A stretch of DNA of 64,000 nucleotides from Bombyx mori (GCF_030269925.1 NC_085120.1:12551501-12615500), one strand, 5' to 3'; shown: positions 1 through 11,776, numbered from the stretch's first letter. The notes: generated by a model from the sequence alone, not told the origin. Made by a program: numbers and translations.

Positions 1-113
1 GCGTATAGGTAGGGAAAAAAACTTCAAACCGAAACGTATTGCTGTTTCACGGTAGAAATCCGAAGGGTGGTGGTACCTACCCGTGAGAGCTCACAGCACG
101 CCCTATCATCAGC
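1..113 (-). repeat. Family A SINE fragment next to a family B tail
   Basis: Bases 1-20 look like the GGTAGGAAAA end of a family B SINE (+). From 22 the sequence matches the family A body in reverse (CTTCAAACCGAAACG, then TGGTGGTACCTACCC). It is truncated and diverged. Confidence 0.7.
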
Positions 114-150
114 AAACTATGCTAGCAGCAATTACGCTTTGTCAATAAAA

Positions 151-628
151 TCTATGTATATTAATGTATAATAACGTGAAGCAAAAACTTTGTACCCCTT
201 TTTACGAAAATTGCGCGGACGGAGGAGTATGAAATTTCTCACACTTGTAGAGAATATAGAGAAGGAGAGCAGAATGCTCATATTTTATTTAAATTATGCA
301 TTAATAATACATTAAATCAATAAAAAACATTACACACATTACCATGTATTTTGACACACACACATATATGTATACTCTTTGTTTATTGTCAAACTTTTGT
401 TATTGGTTATTGCTTAAACTCTGTGGTCAAATTGAGAATAGGTTATTTTATGGTTATTAGGTTATGATATTGTTTATCTTTAATATTATTTGTCCATAGT
501 GTAGTCTTGGCGAAATCTGTGATTATAAAATAGAAGTATAATTGTTTTTGACAACTGAACCATAATAATGTTCAAACTTATAAATTCAATTAATTATAGT
601 CGAATTTCGACTACTGCGGGTTCACTAG
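151..628 (+). mobile_element. Non-autonomous Helitron, family H1, full length
   Basis: It starts TCTATGTATATTAAT after an A. It carries the family 5' block (CGTGAAGCAAAAACTTTGTA) and ends with the hairpin AGTCGAATTTCGACT followed by ACTGCGGGTTCACTAG before a T. The TC start, hairpin and CTAG end inserted between A and T are the Helitron signature. No Rep/helicase coding is visible. Confidence 0.85.
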
Positions 629-1005
629 TTATTTTAAATTTATAACGAAAACAAAAAAATCATTTAAATATTTGGAACTACGGATCTGTATTTTTTACTT
701 TATTAACTAAAAGGGCCGGAAGTAAGGCGGAGGTCAAGTGAACTTATCTGTCAAGTAAACAATTACAAAACTGGGAACTCACTTGATTATATTGTTTTTA
801 GAACACGTCCATTATTCATGGAGTGTTCGAAAAACAAACTTAATTTTAATTATCAATAATTTAACTCGTAAACAGTCGTATTTCAAATCGACTCGACGAG
901 ATTACAAAAGCTCTGGCGTTTCGTTTAAGTTATTTTTGATTAATTACACGCAGTTGCGGTTTAATGTTGCATATTGAAATCTTTAATTTGTTGATCTGTT
1001 TTGTT
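629..1005. other. Unassigned AT-rich spacer
   Basis: No splice-bounded exon, RNA gene or clear repeat was recognised. A 64-codon open frame here has no recognisable content and is probably chance. Confidence 0.5.
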
Positions 1006-1352
1006 GAGACATCTAGAACGTAAATGCCGCCACCTATCTTGATATATGAGTTCTAAGGTCTCAATTTTTACAGTACAACGGCTGTCCCAGTCTTCAAATC
1101 GAAAAATTATTGCTTCACGACATAAATAGGCAGGGTGGTAGTACTTACCCGTAACGTCATACCACAAGTAATTACGCAAATTATAATTTTGTGGGTTTGA
1201 TTTTTATTATTCCTTCGCCGTGGAAGTCAATGGTGAACATTTGTTATGTACGTATTTCATTAAAAAAATTAGTACCCGCCTGCGGGATTCGAACACCGTT
1301 GCATCGCAAGATACGAATGCACCGGACGTCTTATCCTTTAGGCCACGACGAC
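1006..1352 (-). repeat. Family A SINE with its tRNA-derived head
   Basis: Reverse copy. The head (1276-1352) reads GTCGTCGTGGCCTAAAGGAT, then a B-box-like GTGTTCGAATCCCGC, as in a tRNA-derived Pol III promoter. The body towards 1006 matches family A. This and the copy at 48667-48990 show the family's 5' structure. The 3' tail is missing. Confidence 0.8.
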
Positions 1353-2260
1353 TTCTATACATAATAATTCTACAATGTAATTTTTAATGCATTGATGAGT
1401 GAACCAGATCATGGTTCCCTGGAGCTTGGGCGACCATTCGATAAAGTGAATGCCGCCAATCCTATTTGAGGTCTCAAATGTATATCTCAAATATACAATG
1501 GTATCTATTAAATACAATTAAAATAGATTCCATTATATAGACCCCTACTTTTAGCTTCAATCTTTTGAAGGGAACTTTATACATAACTCAGTCTTTACTA
1601 AGTATTATTATGAATTAAAAATATTTGTTTTGTAAAAAATCGAATCCCACGCATCGAATTAAACGTATTGGAGATTATTTTGGCGAATTCACCTCAGATG
1701 TTAAGGTCGTCCGAGTTTGGTTCAATGTTCTTTTTGTTGTCTCAAAAATAAATTCGTTCTCTTGCGCAAGTCTCCACAGATTAGTACAAAAAAAAGAATC
1801 GAGATTATATTATTGATTATTGTCTTTGAAGTTCCTTTTATCATACGATTTTTTTTTTATTGTTTTCTTCTGTAAGAGGGGTACACACCCTATGTAGTTT
1901 TCTGTATCTCTGAGAACATATACGCAAAATATCATGATGGTCGATTGAGCAGTAAAGTAAACAAACAAATTAACTTTCGTATTTATCCTATTACTTAGTA
2001 GTTTTTGGAACGTTTGCTTTAAAAACGTTTATGTTGCATTCCCTTACATTATTTTCAATTTTACAGTATCCGATGTTGAAACAGTTTTATCATATTTGCG
2101 AGTACGGGGTTGTCGTAATCTGAACATTGCATGTCTCTTTGGATACAAGGAGATTTAGATGTAGCAGTTTGTTTGGGTTCAGGTTTCATTTTACGTTAAA
2201 AGGTTCCTAGTGTGAGTTAGGCGCTAACCATCATCGAAACGATATATATCTTTTTTTTAA

Positions 2261-2395
2261 GAAACCTCTTCTTTTTCTCCACCTTATCCCACTAGGTGGG
2301 GTCGGCACAGCTAATTATTCTCTTCCATTCTCTTCTATCAGCCGTCATCTCAACACTCACTCCTCTCTCTCTCATATCGTCATTCACACACTCCA
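2261..2395 (+). mobile_element. LINE-like repeat, left half, split by a SINE
   Basis: It contains CCACCTTATCCCACTAGGTG followed by GGGTCGGCACAGC, a motif frequent in insect non-LTR element ends. It continues at 2640-2760 after the family A insertion at 2396-2639. The class assignment is tentative. Confidence 0.5.
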
Positions 2396-2639
2396 ACTGG
2401 CGGTAGGACCTCTTGTGAGTCCGCATAGGTGGGCACCACCACCCTGCCTATTTCAGCCGTGAAGCAGTAATGCGTTTCGGTTTGAAGGGTGGGGCAGTCG
2501 TTGTAACTATACTTGAGACCTTAGAACTTAGATCTCGAGGTAGGTGGCGCATTTACGCTGTAGATGTCTATAGGTTCCAGTAACCACTTAACACCAGGTG
2601 GGCTGTGAGCTCGTCTACCCATCTAAGCAATAAAAAAAA
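2396..2639 (+). repeat. Family A SINE
   Basis: Body from GGCGGTAGGACCTCTTGTGA to AAGCAATAAAAAAAA, lacking the tRNA head. It interrupts an older LINE-like repeat. Confidence 0.9.
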
Positions 2640-2760
2640 CGTTTTCTTCGGTCGACCTCTTCCCCCTCTACCTTGCATTATCATTTCCATACATCTCCTA
2701 GTCACATGCATCTTCTCTCTACGCATCACATGTCCATACTATGCTTTATTCTAAAAGCTT
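2640..2760 (+). mobile_element. LINE-like repeat, right half
   Basis: Pyrimidine-rich continuation (TCTACCTTGCATTATCATTT, ACGCATCACATGTCCA) of the element at 2261-2395. A related stretch lies near 30020-30200. Confidence 0.45.
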
Positions 2761-3228
2761 TTTTTAAGAAACCGTTTATACTTTATCCTACGAAAAAATT
2801 CGTAAATCGAACAAAGAAATGGAACCTTCGTTGAGTAAGGACGAATGTGGTTGGCAAGTTTATTTCCTCACACGTAATCGTTATTACTGATATTAACACA
2901 TAAATTATATAGTGCTGTAAGCGGCGATCGTATACACTCATATATGGCGTTTAAAATATAAACATTACATGTGATTTATCGTATAGATCAATAAATAAAA
3001 TGTTTTTTTTTTGTTTAATAAATATATGTAGTTATATTTATTAATCGGCAGTAAAACTGTAAAATATAAGTTTATGCAAAAGGTAGGCCATCAGAGTTCT
3101 CACACAAAGCCTCTACAGTTAATGATCAATGTTTAAAGTCAAATTTTTTTTGATTCAGTTCAAGTATTGCGTGTTGCTTGACGCGTCATTTGCGACTTTC
3201 TTGAAGGTTTTATGTTTGTCACTCACAA

Positions 3229-3262
3229 GAGACTCACAAGAGGTCCTATCACCAGTAATGGT
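3229..3262 (-). repeat. Family A fragment
   Basis: Only the ACTCACAAGAGGTCCTATCA / CCAGTAAT edge of a reversed family A copy remains. Confidence 0.6.
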
Positions 3263-3372
3263 GGTAATGTTTACATCGTAATCTATTGGCTCCGATAATT
3301 GCTTAACTAGAGGGTCGCTCGATCGAATGACCATCTCCGCTAAAACTATAGTTTTGAAAAAAAAAGTGTGGT

Positions 3373-3642
3373 TTCGTGGGACACCAGATAGGAACGAAGT
3401 TCCTTATTATAAAAATATTAATTTTAAGTTCTATTCAATGTATAAAGAAAATAATTATTCGGGTATACATTTTTTATTATGATTTATTTATTGTTAAAAA
3501 AAATGTTATTTTTGTACGTAATTACAAAGTTAAGTCGTACACTGTGTGCATTACTAATAAAAATCTTACGTTCCGGACGCTTTTTTCCGGTTACAGTACC
3601 CCTCCGCATCGTCCCATAAGGAACTTTGTTCCAACAAAAAAA
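3373..3642. mobile_element. Putative MITE with palindromic ends
   Basis: The left side carries GGGACACCAGATAGGAACGA with palindrome GGAACGAAGTTCC. The right side carries GTCCCATAAGGAACTTTGTT with palindrome GGAACTTTGTTCC. The arms are similar and inverted, but no clean target duplication was found. An open frame crossing it is probably non-coding. Confidence 0.4.
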
Positions 3643-4044
3643 AAACAAAAAAGGAATACCGGAATTGACAATTTACGTCGAAATTCTTTACAGCCTTTAA
3701 AATGTCTAACAAGAGTAGGCGTGTGCAAGAATCTATTTTAGATAAAGCTATTAATTTTATTAATAACACTTCTATATGATATGCACGAGGAAGTCCGGTC
3801 ACTTCCTATACGAAAGCCTTTATTATACTCGGAGCGGAAGATGGAGTTAAAGGCGGCGGTATACTTGCGATTTTATTCTTTTTTTTTCCTACCTAAGCCG
3901 ATGTGTTAAAATATTGCTATAAATGACATTGAAATACAACTAGCGCCACTCTACTATTGGCTATGATTATACTGTGTCTATGTCACGTACTTGTATAAAA
4001 GTCAGTCTAAAGTCAATCTTTACCGTGATTTAATATAATGGTCT

Positions 4045-4106
4045 TGAGTGACCATTTCAGCGTAACCTTAACTAGTAGGTGAGCTCACGGGGCTCAAACC
4101 TGAAAC
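4045..4106 (-). repeat. Family B (Bm1-like) fragment
   Basis: It matches the TTTCAGCGTAACCTTAACTA and GTGAGCTCACGGGGCTCAAA part of family B in reverse, and nothing more. Confidence 0.7.
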
Positions 4107-4269
4107 ATTAATTTTATTCAGTTATGTAGTTGTATTATATCATACTAATCTGGATTCTGAATAATAATTACTAACAGGCTCTTTTTGTACTTACACAGAT
4201 AATTTATAATTTGCAAGCGGTCCGTAGAGTTGAATATCTTAAAAGTTCTTGTTATATCTCAGTAGGGTT

Positions 4270-4440
4270 GCTTGTGGACACATCGACGAGCGAATTAACC
4301 CATAGACACAGCCCACTGAGTTTCTCGTCGGATCTTCTCAGTGGGTCGCGTTTCCGGTTTGAGCCCCGCGAGCTCACCCACACACGTTAGGGCGAAGCTG
4401 AAATAGCCTCTCAAGGCCATCAGCATAGGTAGGATAAAAA
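4270..4440 (+). repeat. Family B (Bm1-like) SINE, 5' truncated
   Basis: It runs from CGACGAGCGAATTAACCCAT through CTTCTCAGTGGGTCGCG and GTTTGAGCCCCGCG to the CATAGGTAGGATAAAAAA tail. An internal segment present in the 24.2 kb copy is deleted. Confidence 0.85.
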
Positions 4441-4889
4441 AGTGAACACATTGAGAAACGGAATATTGTTTTTATTGGCAATTGTTGCGTAACAATGATG
4501 GCAGAGTCACGGTTAGCCCAAAGCTAGCCCAATTAGTGTTTAAGAACATTACAGTGTGTATCTGTGCTTGTAAAGAGATGTTGCATATTTAGGGAGATAT
4601 CACTAAGAAGGGAAAGGACTCTAGAATGCGGCACTCTTGGTTACAGAGATTGAGGGTGCGGTTTGGCCGCTGTATAATTTCGGTGCATTACTCATCAGAA
4701 CAGACAGCCTTGACAGTTTCAATTGGTTTGCTGTTGTTCATCCTTCTTCAAAAGCAGTAAAAACTTAGAGTGGAACTTGAATAAGAAAATACACACATCT
4801 TGAATTTTCTGTTGAGAAGACATTTACGATAACAATTGTTTATTGTAAATATTTTTATTTATTAAAAAAAAAAAAAAAATTAGAAAAAA

Positions 4890-5052
4890 AGAAAAAGCCC
4901 GCAGAGTTTGTTTCGCCGGTTCTTCTAAGGACTGTGGCTTTTTTTGGAACCGGTGGTAGAGTTAACATTGTTATTTATATTTTGACATTCAACAAGTGTG
5001 TTATACTGACATCTAAGTTGAAATAAATGATTTTAAATTTGAATTTGAATTG
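4890..5052 (+). mobile_element. LINE 3' end with TTTGAA-type tail
   Basis: CGCAGAGTTTGTTTCGCCGG, then TTGGAACCGGTGGTAGAG and AAATAAATGATTTTAAATTTGAATTTGAATT in successive parts. This is the layout of a common lepidopteran non-LTR 3'UTR ending in short tandem repeats. It is only a truncated tail. Confidence 0.6.
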
Positions 5053-5457
5053 TTATGAAAAACACCTTGTTACGTACCATTCAAATGCCAAATTTCAAAA
5101 CCTACACGTATTTTTCAAGGAAACAATAAAATTTGCTGCACGCATTTTTGATGTGACACTGGAATGATTTAAAGCAGTACCACGTATTCGACGAATTGCT
5201 TAAATTACTTAAAATTCCACGAACACAGCAGATATTTTATATTAGTTAATTTAACAGGATGCGTCAGTCGTAAGTGCGTGGCGTGCTTTACGTGCATTCA
5301 TTCGTGCAGAAGTCGAGCACGCACGCGCGTTACGTCACACATACGTATCATGTACATATGTAGGCTTCCTCCCCACCTAATCATTGGTAGATTAAGGTGC
5401 TATTCCAACTTCGCTCAGACCGTGTTCACATTTATTAAGACTATTATTTACATATTA

Positions 5458-5590
5458 TCTATACTAATATTATAAAGAGAAAATATTTCTTTGTTTGTTT
5501 GTATTGAATAGGCTCCGAAACTACTGCACCGATTTGAAAAATTCTTTCACTGTTTGGAAGCTGCACTATTCCCAAGTGAGACCCTTACTA
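5458..5590 (+). mobile_element. Helitron-like (Lep1/H4) 5' part
   Basis: It begins ATCTATACTAATATTATAAA and continues with CACCGATTTGAAAAATTCTT, shared with the copy at 63777. No CTAG end was located, so the right boundary is open. Confidence 0.65.
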
Positions 5591-6354
5591 AAACTCCAAT
5601 AATGTAACTCAAGGTGTAAAAAAAATACCTAAAATATTCTTTACATCGTGTGCCCTGCGAAAACAATTTATGATAGAATTAAATAATGTACTACGACTTT
5701 GTAGAACACATTATTATGTACAAAAAGTGTCGCGACAACATATATGTCTCACTATTAAAGCTATGCCCCAATAAGTGTTATTTTATTTAAAAAAATGAAA
5801 CAACGTCAAATCTACGCAAAAAAATACGAAATAAATCTATAAAATTAAATAATCTAATTTAAAAAAAAATCATTGACGCAAAACGACAAATCTTACATAA
5901 ATTGAATTAATGTAACAGAATCCGGTATAACCGTATTTTTATACACAATAGTTTTAATTAAACACCAAAATGATACGATGAATCCGTTAAATTTAATTAG
6001 ACAGAGTAATGAGGGATTTTTATGTTGGCTTAAACGGACAATTGAATTTAAGATTTTGCGGCGCTAAGCGTGTACAGAAATTTATTTATTTAGACACACC
6101 AACAGCAATACACACAAAATATTCAAGCTTAAAATGAACATGCATATAATTAAATACTGGTATGTAAGCCAGTTACAGGCATGTACAGCCATCTCTTATA
6201 ACAACACTATGACATGTTACAGCAATTTCACAAACAGTGGAAAAATAGGCTAAATTTAAATGATTAGCCTTTAGATTATTTTATTGTCTTTATACGTTAA
6301 CGAGAACATGTTTTTTTTTTTTTATAAAGCGTTAGCGAGAAATCGCTTATTTAT
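5591..6354. other. Unassigned AT-rich region, probably degraded repeat
   Basis: No gene was seen. The segment after the H4 start may be the unresolved remainder of a Helitron-like element. Confidence 0.4.
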
Positions 6355-6546
6355 GTGGGCGAAGCGTATCGCCCACCTGATGTTAAGTGGTTACCGGAGC
6401 CCATAGATATAGGGTAGATTAGATTTAAGGTAGGTGGCGGTAATTACGTTGTAGATGTGTATGGGCTCCGGTAACCACTTAACATCGGGTAGGTCGTGAG
6501 ATCATCCAGCCATATAAGCTATACAGCGTAAATGCCGCCATCCACC
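6355..6546. repeat. Family A fold-back (inverted SINE fragments)
   Basis: A reversed 3' fragment (6359-6411, CCACCTGATGTTAAGTGGTT) faces a forward fragment (6430-6520, GGTAGGTGGCGGTAATTACG to AACCACTTAACATCGGG). A short reverse piece follows at 6523-6546. The two halves can pair into a hairpin. Confidence 0.7.
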
Positions 6547-6806
6547 TTTTTTTAAAATTTATTGCTTAGATGGGTGGATGGGTGGACGAGCTCACAGTCC
6601 ACCTGGTGTGAAGTGGTTACTGGAGGCCATTGACATCTACAACGTAAATGCGCCACCCACCTTGAGATATAAGTTCTAAGATCTCAGTATAGTTACAACG
6701 GCTGCCCCACCCTTCAAACCGAAACGCATTACTGCTTCACGGCAGAAATAGGCAGGGCGGTGGTACCTACCCGCGCGGTCTTACAAGAGGTCCTACCACC
6801 AGTAAT
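6547..6806 (-). repeat. Family A SINE
   Basis: Reverse body copy from the poly-T side (TTTATTGCTTAGATGGGTGG) to GGTCCTACCACCAGTAAT, nearly complete apart from the head. Confidence 0.9.
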
Positions 6807-7008
6807 CTAGTCCGTCTAAGGTCTCATTAGTTCAATGGACGAGCTTGTCCGATTCAATTGCTTACCTTTGAAACATCAGTTCGGAGTCTCAACATTGACA
6901 ATATTGATAAAGAAACCGACGACCTGATTATTTCAAGGAGAAATAGGCGTTCTGTCTAGGACTTATCAGTAGTAGAATTGCCTACTTGATTATATGTGAT
7001 ATATAATA

Positions 7009-7076
7009 TGGGGTCCGCTCACCGTTTAATAACAGATGAACTGTGAGCTCGTTTACCAGTCTAAGCAATAAAGAAA
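7009..7076 (+). repeat. Family A 3' fragment
   Basis: Diverged GGGGTCCGCTCACCG to TCTAAGCAATAAAGAAA, the last part of family A only. Confidence 0.6.
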
Positions 7077-7639
7077 TGAATTTATATCATTAGAATGTAA
7101 ATAAACTACACGGTTTCTGAATGTCTTATCGGTAACTCGACCCTAATATAAGACACTGAATGACGCCAATCGCCACGATATCTATGATCTCAAATGTTTC
7201 CTTTGCCCCAAAATGCTGACACACATACAGTGATCTACAGCCGTAGTGTTCGACTGTCACTAAGCAAAATAGATTGGCTTCGAATTTCAAGCTTGTCTTA
7301 CAGAGTCAAATAATAGGGGGTTAAACTATGAAATTGCCGTCTTATTGTAATAGGTACTTCGCATTGACATTGAACCTTCATGGTTTGAGATTTCTGAGTG
7401 AAACTTTTTTCAAATGGCAACTATGAGGCTCTTCTTTTGAAAAATGTGCAACATTCGATTATCGACTTTCAGTTGTTTTTTTTATTCAGCTTAGACAAGA
7501 AAGATGGATACTTCGAAAATTCGAGTGATTTTTTAATACGAGTTCCGACGCGGAACTAACGCCGCAGAAACCGCTCGCAATATCAACGTTCGTTTGGAGA
7601 GGGGACTGCTAATGAACGCACTGTGCGATTTTGATTTAA

Positions 7640-8095
7640 AGCCTTTGTCAAACAGAACGCGTACTTAGCGCCGCGTAGTTAAAGTCGCGCTCTTCAAATT
7701 GACCAGATGAGTCTAACGCTCCTTGACGCAACGCATTCGCCAAATCATAGGGCCTTTCGATAGCAGTGTGAAAATTTAAAAGTATTAAGAAATCGAGTGA
7801 TTCAGATGTGGCATTGTATAAGCATGGGTATTTTCTAACTATTTATATCATTTTGTCGGGCATTATCTAGTATTTTAATACAAATTCACACGGAGGCTAA
7901 AATAAAATTTGTAAAAAATTACAACGCCTGACGTCGAAGCGTCCTAACGCCGCGACAGAGCGCTGCGTACTTATAGCGCTGGGGCTCTGTTTGACGGTAT
8001 GTTACTATAGTAGTACAACACATCTCGGCGTCATAGCGCGGCGTTAATTTAGCGCTCTGACGAGCGCTAATTACGCGTTCTGTTTGACGAAGGCT
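7640..8095. mobile_element. piggyBac-like MITE flanked by TTAA
   Basis: 456 bp lie between TTAA at 7636-7639 and TTAA at 8096-8099. The left end reads AGCCTTTGTCAAACAGAACG and the right end in reverse complement reads AGCCTTCGTCAAACAGAACG, with CGTA continuing both, so about 23 of 24 bp match. A TTAA duplication is diagnostic of piggyBac transposition. No transposase frame is present, so it is non-autonomous. The interior is GC-rich for this region, with several AGCGC blocks. Confidence 0.8.
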
Positions 8096-8099
8096 TTAA

Positions 8100-8340
8100 T
8101 GAAGGCGCACATCCCTATTTTGTTCTACTCGTGGGTCTTGGAGGGGCATGGATGCGGGCGGAGCGGCAGAGACGTCGCCGGCCGACCACGAAGCTTCGAG
8201 AAACAGTCAGTCGATATAGCACCAACGAACTATACCTCACACCGATATCATTAAAATTATACACCTTAAACTGGGATAGTTTTAATAATTCGTTATAGAA
8301 TTTCAATTTTTCAGTACAAATCGGCAATTTCATACTTTAA
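8100..8340. other. Unassigned GC-rich island
   Basis: A locally GC-rich stretch (GGATGCGGGCGGAGCGGCAG, CGTCGCCGGCCGACC) lies just right of the piggyBac-like MITE. A 72-codon frame crosses it on the - strand without recognisable content. It could be an untranslated exon or a promoter, but nothing proves either. Confidence 0.25.
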
Positions 8341-8748
8341 CCCTTAATATTTTAAAACGCTATTAATGTCTTACCGATGCTAGTTCAATAATCTCAAAAG
8401 TAATTTGTTTAACGCCGATCTATATTAAATACCCGTTATGCATTCAATCTATTTTAAAGAGTATAAATTAATTAACACATTAGTATTATCTCTTTAATGA
8501 AGAATGTTGAAATAGTGTGTCTTAAGAATAACAAATTTGAAGGATTGGCGACTGAGGATTTGGTTTTCTTTCCAAAAATTAGTAAAATAACAGTTCTATG
8601 TTCGCTGATAATCGAAGAAATACAAATAAATTTAACTAAACAATGGCACCATAGCTTTATTTGCATTTTTGGTACTATGACTTAATGAAGAAATAATAAA
8701 GTGAATTCGTCAAATCGCTTTGTATTTCCGTAAATCTGTCCGCTATTG

Positions 8749-8987
8749 TTTTTTTTTTATTACTTAAGACGATTGGACGAGCTCACAACCCACCTGATGT
8801 TAAGTGGTTACTGGAGCCCATAGACATCTACAACGTAAATGCCCCACCCACCTTGAGATATAAGTTCTAAGGTCTCAGTATAGTTACAACAGCTGCCCCA
8901 CCCTTCAAACCGAAACGCATTACGGCAGAAATAGGCAGGGTGGTGGTACCTACCCGTGCGGACTCACAAGAGGTCCTACCACCAGTA
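8749..8987 (-). repeat. Family A SINE
   Basis: Reverse body copy. A short deletion around the CATTACGGCAG position removes the usual TGCTTCA. Confidence 0.9.
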
Positions 8988-9436
8988 CAGTATTGAGTTT
9001 ATTAGCTGATGAAATAAAGGTTAGCCATTTTGCCTGAAGCGAGTTTCGTCCTGACATTAGGTCCGCGGTTCTTTGGTAGCAATTAACCTAAACATACTCG
9101 TACAACGTTACAACTGCGAATTATAAAATCAAATAATCTTTTGTGCATATTCATAGTATTTTTTGGACAAAAATACGTTTTTCCCAAAATTATATTATTG
9201 AATCTACAATAATATTTGTTGTACGCAATGTTGAATACGCATGACGTTTCCACGATGATTCGACAATAAATGTGTGTGTTCGCAGGAATTATCATAATTT
9301 GTTTTTATTCTACATGAGTTTGTATTGGTTCTTGTTTAAAAGATCGTTAGAAAGTATTTGAAACTCGTGCCAAAGATCTTAATAGAAATTATATAATAAT
9401 ACAAGAGCAAATCGCGCGGGAAACGCCGGCTATAAT

Positions 9437-9496
9437 CCGATCACCGAAGTCAAATAACATCAGGTATGGTCAGTACTTAGATGGGTGACCGTCTGG
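9437..9496 (+). pseudogene. 5S rRNA-like fragment
   Basis: CCGATCACCGAAGTCAAATA, then GGTCAGTACTTAGATGGGTG and ACCGTCTGG match the middle and 3' half of animal 5S rRNA. The 5' half and the final stem are absent, and several core bases differ. It is a pseudogene or the head of a 5S-derived SINE. The following TAGTCGTTGTGGCCT resembles the start of the family A tRNA head. Confidence 0.65.
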
Positions 9497-9499
9497 ATT

Positions 9500-10604
9500 T
9501 TTCTAGTCGTTGTGGCCTGATACACCTGATTACCTAAACGAATGGAATGAGTATGGCGGTTCTCAATTCTCACAAGCAGCAAAGAACATACGTTACTCAT
9601 GTTCACAACTTAAACCTTCATTGACTACATATAATTTTCGGTAATTGTATGTAAATTACGAAAATCTCTCATTTTCGAACATTTTTTTTTGAGCAAAGCG
9701 TATAATTAATTTAGAGACACAGCCAAAGTTAAAGTAAAACTATTAAAAAAAATATTGCCTCCTAGTTTTGAACGGGCGTTATACAGTACGCGGATACATC
9801 GAAGTTTTTATCAGGAACTGCTGATTTCCGTTTCATTGAGATATTTAAAATAATTTATTCGAAAATAGTCGCAGTCACACGTGCCTCCGCTTAAAGCGAT
9901 ATGGTATTAAATTCCCATCAGTCCTAGGAGAACTAGAGAACTATTGAGTCACTCATCGATCCCAAAAAAGGTGTTCGAACCGGCTTCCGATAGGAATATA
10001 GTTTTGCTTCAAAATTGACTTCAACGACAGTTCGTTATTATGATAAAATCACGCCATTGTGGTTTTCTTGTATTTTGTGAAGGAGGCCAAGTTGACAGTT
10101 CTCCGTAACTTGAGGTCGTGTGTCACCCACCCGTTCTAGGGCAGGGTATGAATATTAAATGAGCACTTGGAAAAACCCCGTTTCGCAAAACGCATTTTGG
10201 TACGTACGTAGCAATTCTGCGATTTGTCTAAAGGTCTTGTTGATCAAAGCATTTTCCTGAGGTTTTATGTATTTTTTATTGGTTTATTGTTTCCGAGGAC
10301 TGGCCTGTGCCTTTGATTTATCAGTGATTCTGAGGTTCCGTAGAAGTGAACGAAACCCTTGTAGGTTTGTCCAGGCTGTCGTTGCCTCCTCAATTATGGA
10401 TGAGGTTTGGTTGATGGGAAGATGTTATTAAACTCAGGATTAATCGCGGTCACAAAAAATAATAATATAGTTTTCATTACCCTAGATGAATAAAGAAAAC
10501 ATTGTCTATAATCTAAATTTTGAAATAAAAAAACCGACTACATATTTCCAAAATATTACCAATTGATAAAGTTAACAAACAGGCTTTTTAATAAAATATG
10601 TGTT
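9500..10604. other. Unassigned intergenic sequence
   Basis: No exon with splice sites, RNA gene or known repeat was recognised. Some moderately GC-rich unique stretches lie near 10080-10150 and 10280-10420. Confidence 0.4.
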
Positions 10605-10685
10605 TCTTTATCATCGTCAACCCACAAAAGTCCACTACTGGACATAGATTCCCGCCAAGGTTGCCTCCCGCCGCAATTTGCCGAT
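10605..10685 (+). mobile_element. LINE-associated motif fragment
   Basis: CATCGTCAACCCACAAAAGT then CCACTACTGGACATAGATTC resembles the common insect repeat phrase (CCACTGCTGGACATAGG) associated with non-LTR elements. Short remnant. Confidence 0.5.
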
Positions 10686-11046
10686 TTATATAAAGATTGT
10701 TATAGTCTTCTTACTTAAGAGCTATAAACTATAACATATGCAGAATTCGCATGTCAGATTTCGGTCAATAAGACGCTTTTCTACATGAAATTCTATGGTT
10801 TGATGATGATATGGAATGATTGAAGACGAGAAAAAGAAGACGAGCATACTGCGAATCTTACGGAAGTGATTAGCGTCGCTCCTAAAGTCCGCTGCCTATC
10901 GCCGAAGTTCAGAGAATTTAGCCAAAATTAAATTAGTGTATTGTCGTCGGTATCTGTCCTGACATGTGTACACATTTTTAAGTTAATTGCACAACTTGAA
11001 GTTAGCAAATATTACATTAAACGTACAATAAACACAAAAATTTACA

Positions 11047-11296
11047 TTTTTTTTTTATTATTGCTTAGATGGGTGGACGAGCTCACAGCCCACCTGGTGT
11101 TAAGTGGTTACTGGAGCCCATAGACATCTACAACGTAAATGCGCCACCCACCTTGAGATATAAGTTCTAAGGTCTTAGTATAGTTACAACGGCTACCCCA
11201 CCCTTCAAACCGAAACGCATCACTGCTTCACGGCAGAAAATAGGCATTGTGGTGGTACCCACCCGTGCGGACTCACAAGAGGTCTTACCACCAGTA
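11047..11296 (-). repeat. Family A SINE
   Basis: Reverse body copy from TTTTTTTATTATTGCTTAGA to TCTTACCACCAGTAA. Confidence 0.9.
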
Positions 11297-11522
11297 AAAT
11301 TACATTCCGTTACATAAATATATAGATACAAGTCAAGTTATAAATCTCCATTTTCCAGAAACACCCATTAAATAAACACACAAAACTCAATTTTACGTCT
11401 GTCATGTTATCGTAATTTCTGTAATGTAAACAATTTTCAGTTTCCGCTTAGGATCTCGGGTAATTTCTGTAGATGGAAACAAACTACATTTTCCTGAGCA
11501 ATTAGTATTTGTTTATAGCTAT

Positions 11523-11776
11523 TTTTTTTATTTGCCACCTGAACCCATCACGCACGCACGGCCCATATGGTGGTGAGTGGTTACCCATGGACGTGAGCAA
11601 TGCCAGGGACGAAGCCAAGCCCCTGCCTACCGTTAGGTACTCTCCAGAAGCCTCGTTTGAAGAAGAACATGTTATAGCGCCCCACCCCAGTAGGAAAGAG
11701 CCTATTCCAAAGTCGGATGGTACGTGGAAAAAAAGATCTCTAGAAAGGCACTGTGGATGAACGCAGTGGTTATTGG
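11523..11776 (-). mobile_element. Family C jockey-like LINE 3' end, diverged
   Basis: Reverse copy. The 3' tail side is at 11523 and the coding part runs to 11776. The reverse strand retains traces of the RT C-terminal region (HVPSDFGIGS for the conserved SFLPRTIRLWNEL segment) but is frameshifted, so it is dead. Confidence 0.75.

Noticed and set aside
1276..1352. Reverse-strand tRNA gene
   Set aside because: It is continuous with a family A SINE body, and a second copy at 48915-48990 has the same layout.
3376..3741. 121-codon frame
   Set aside because: Covers a MITE-like repeat with low-complexity residues; no coding signature.
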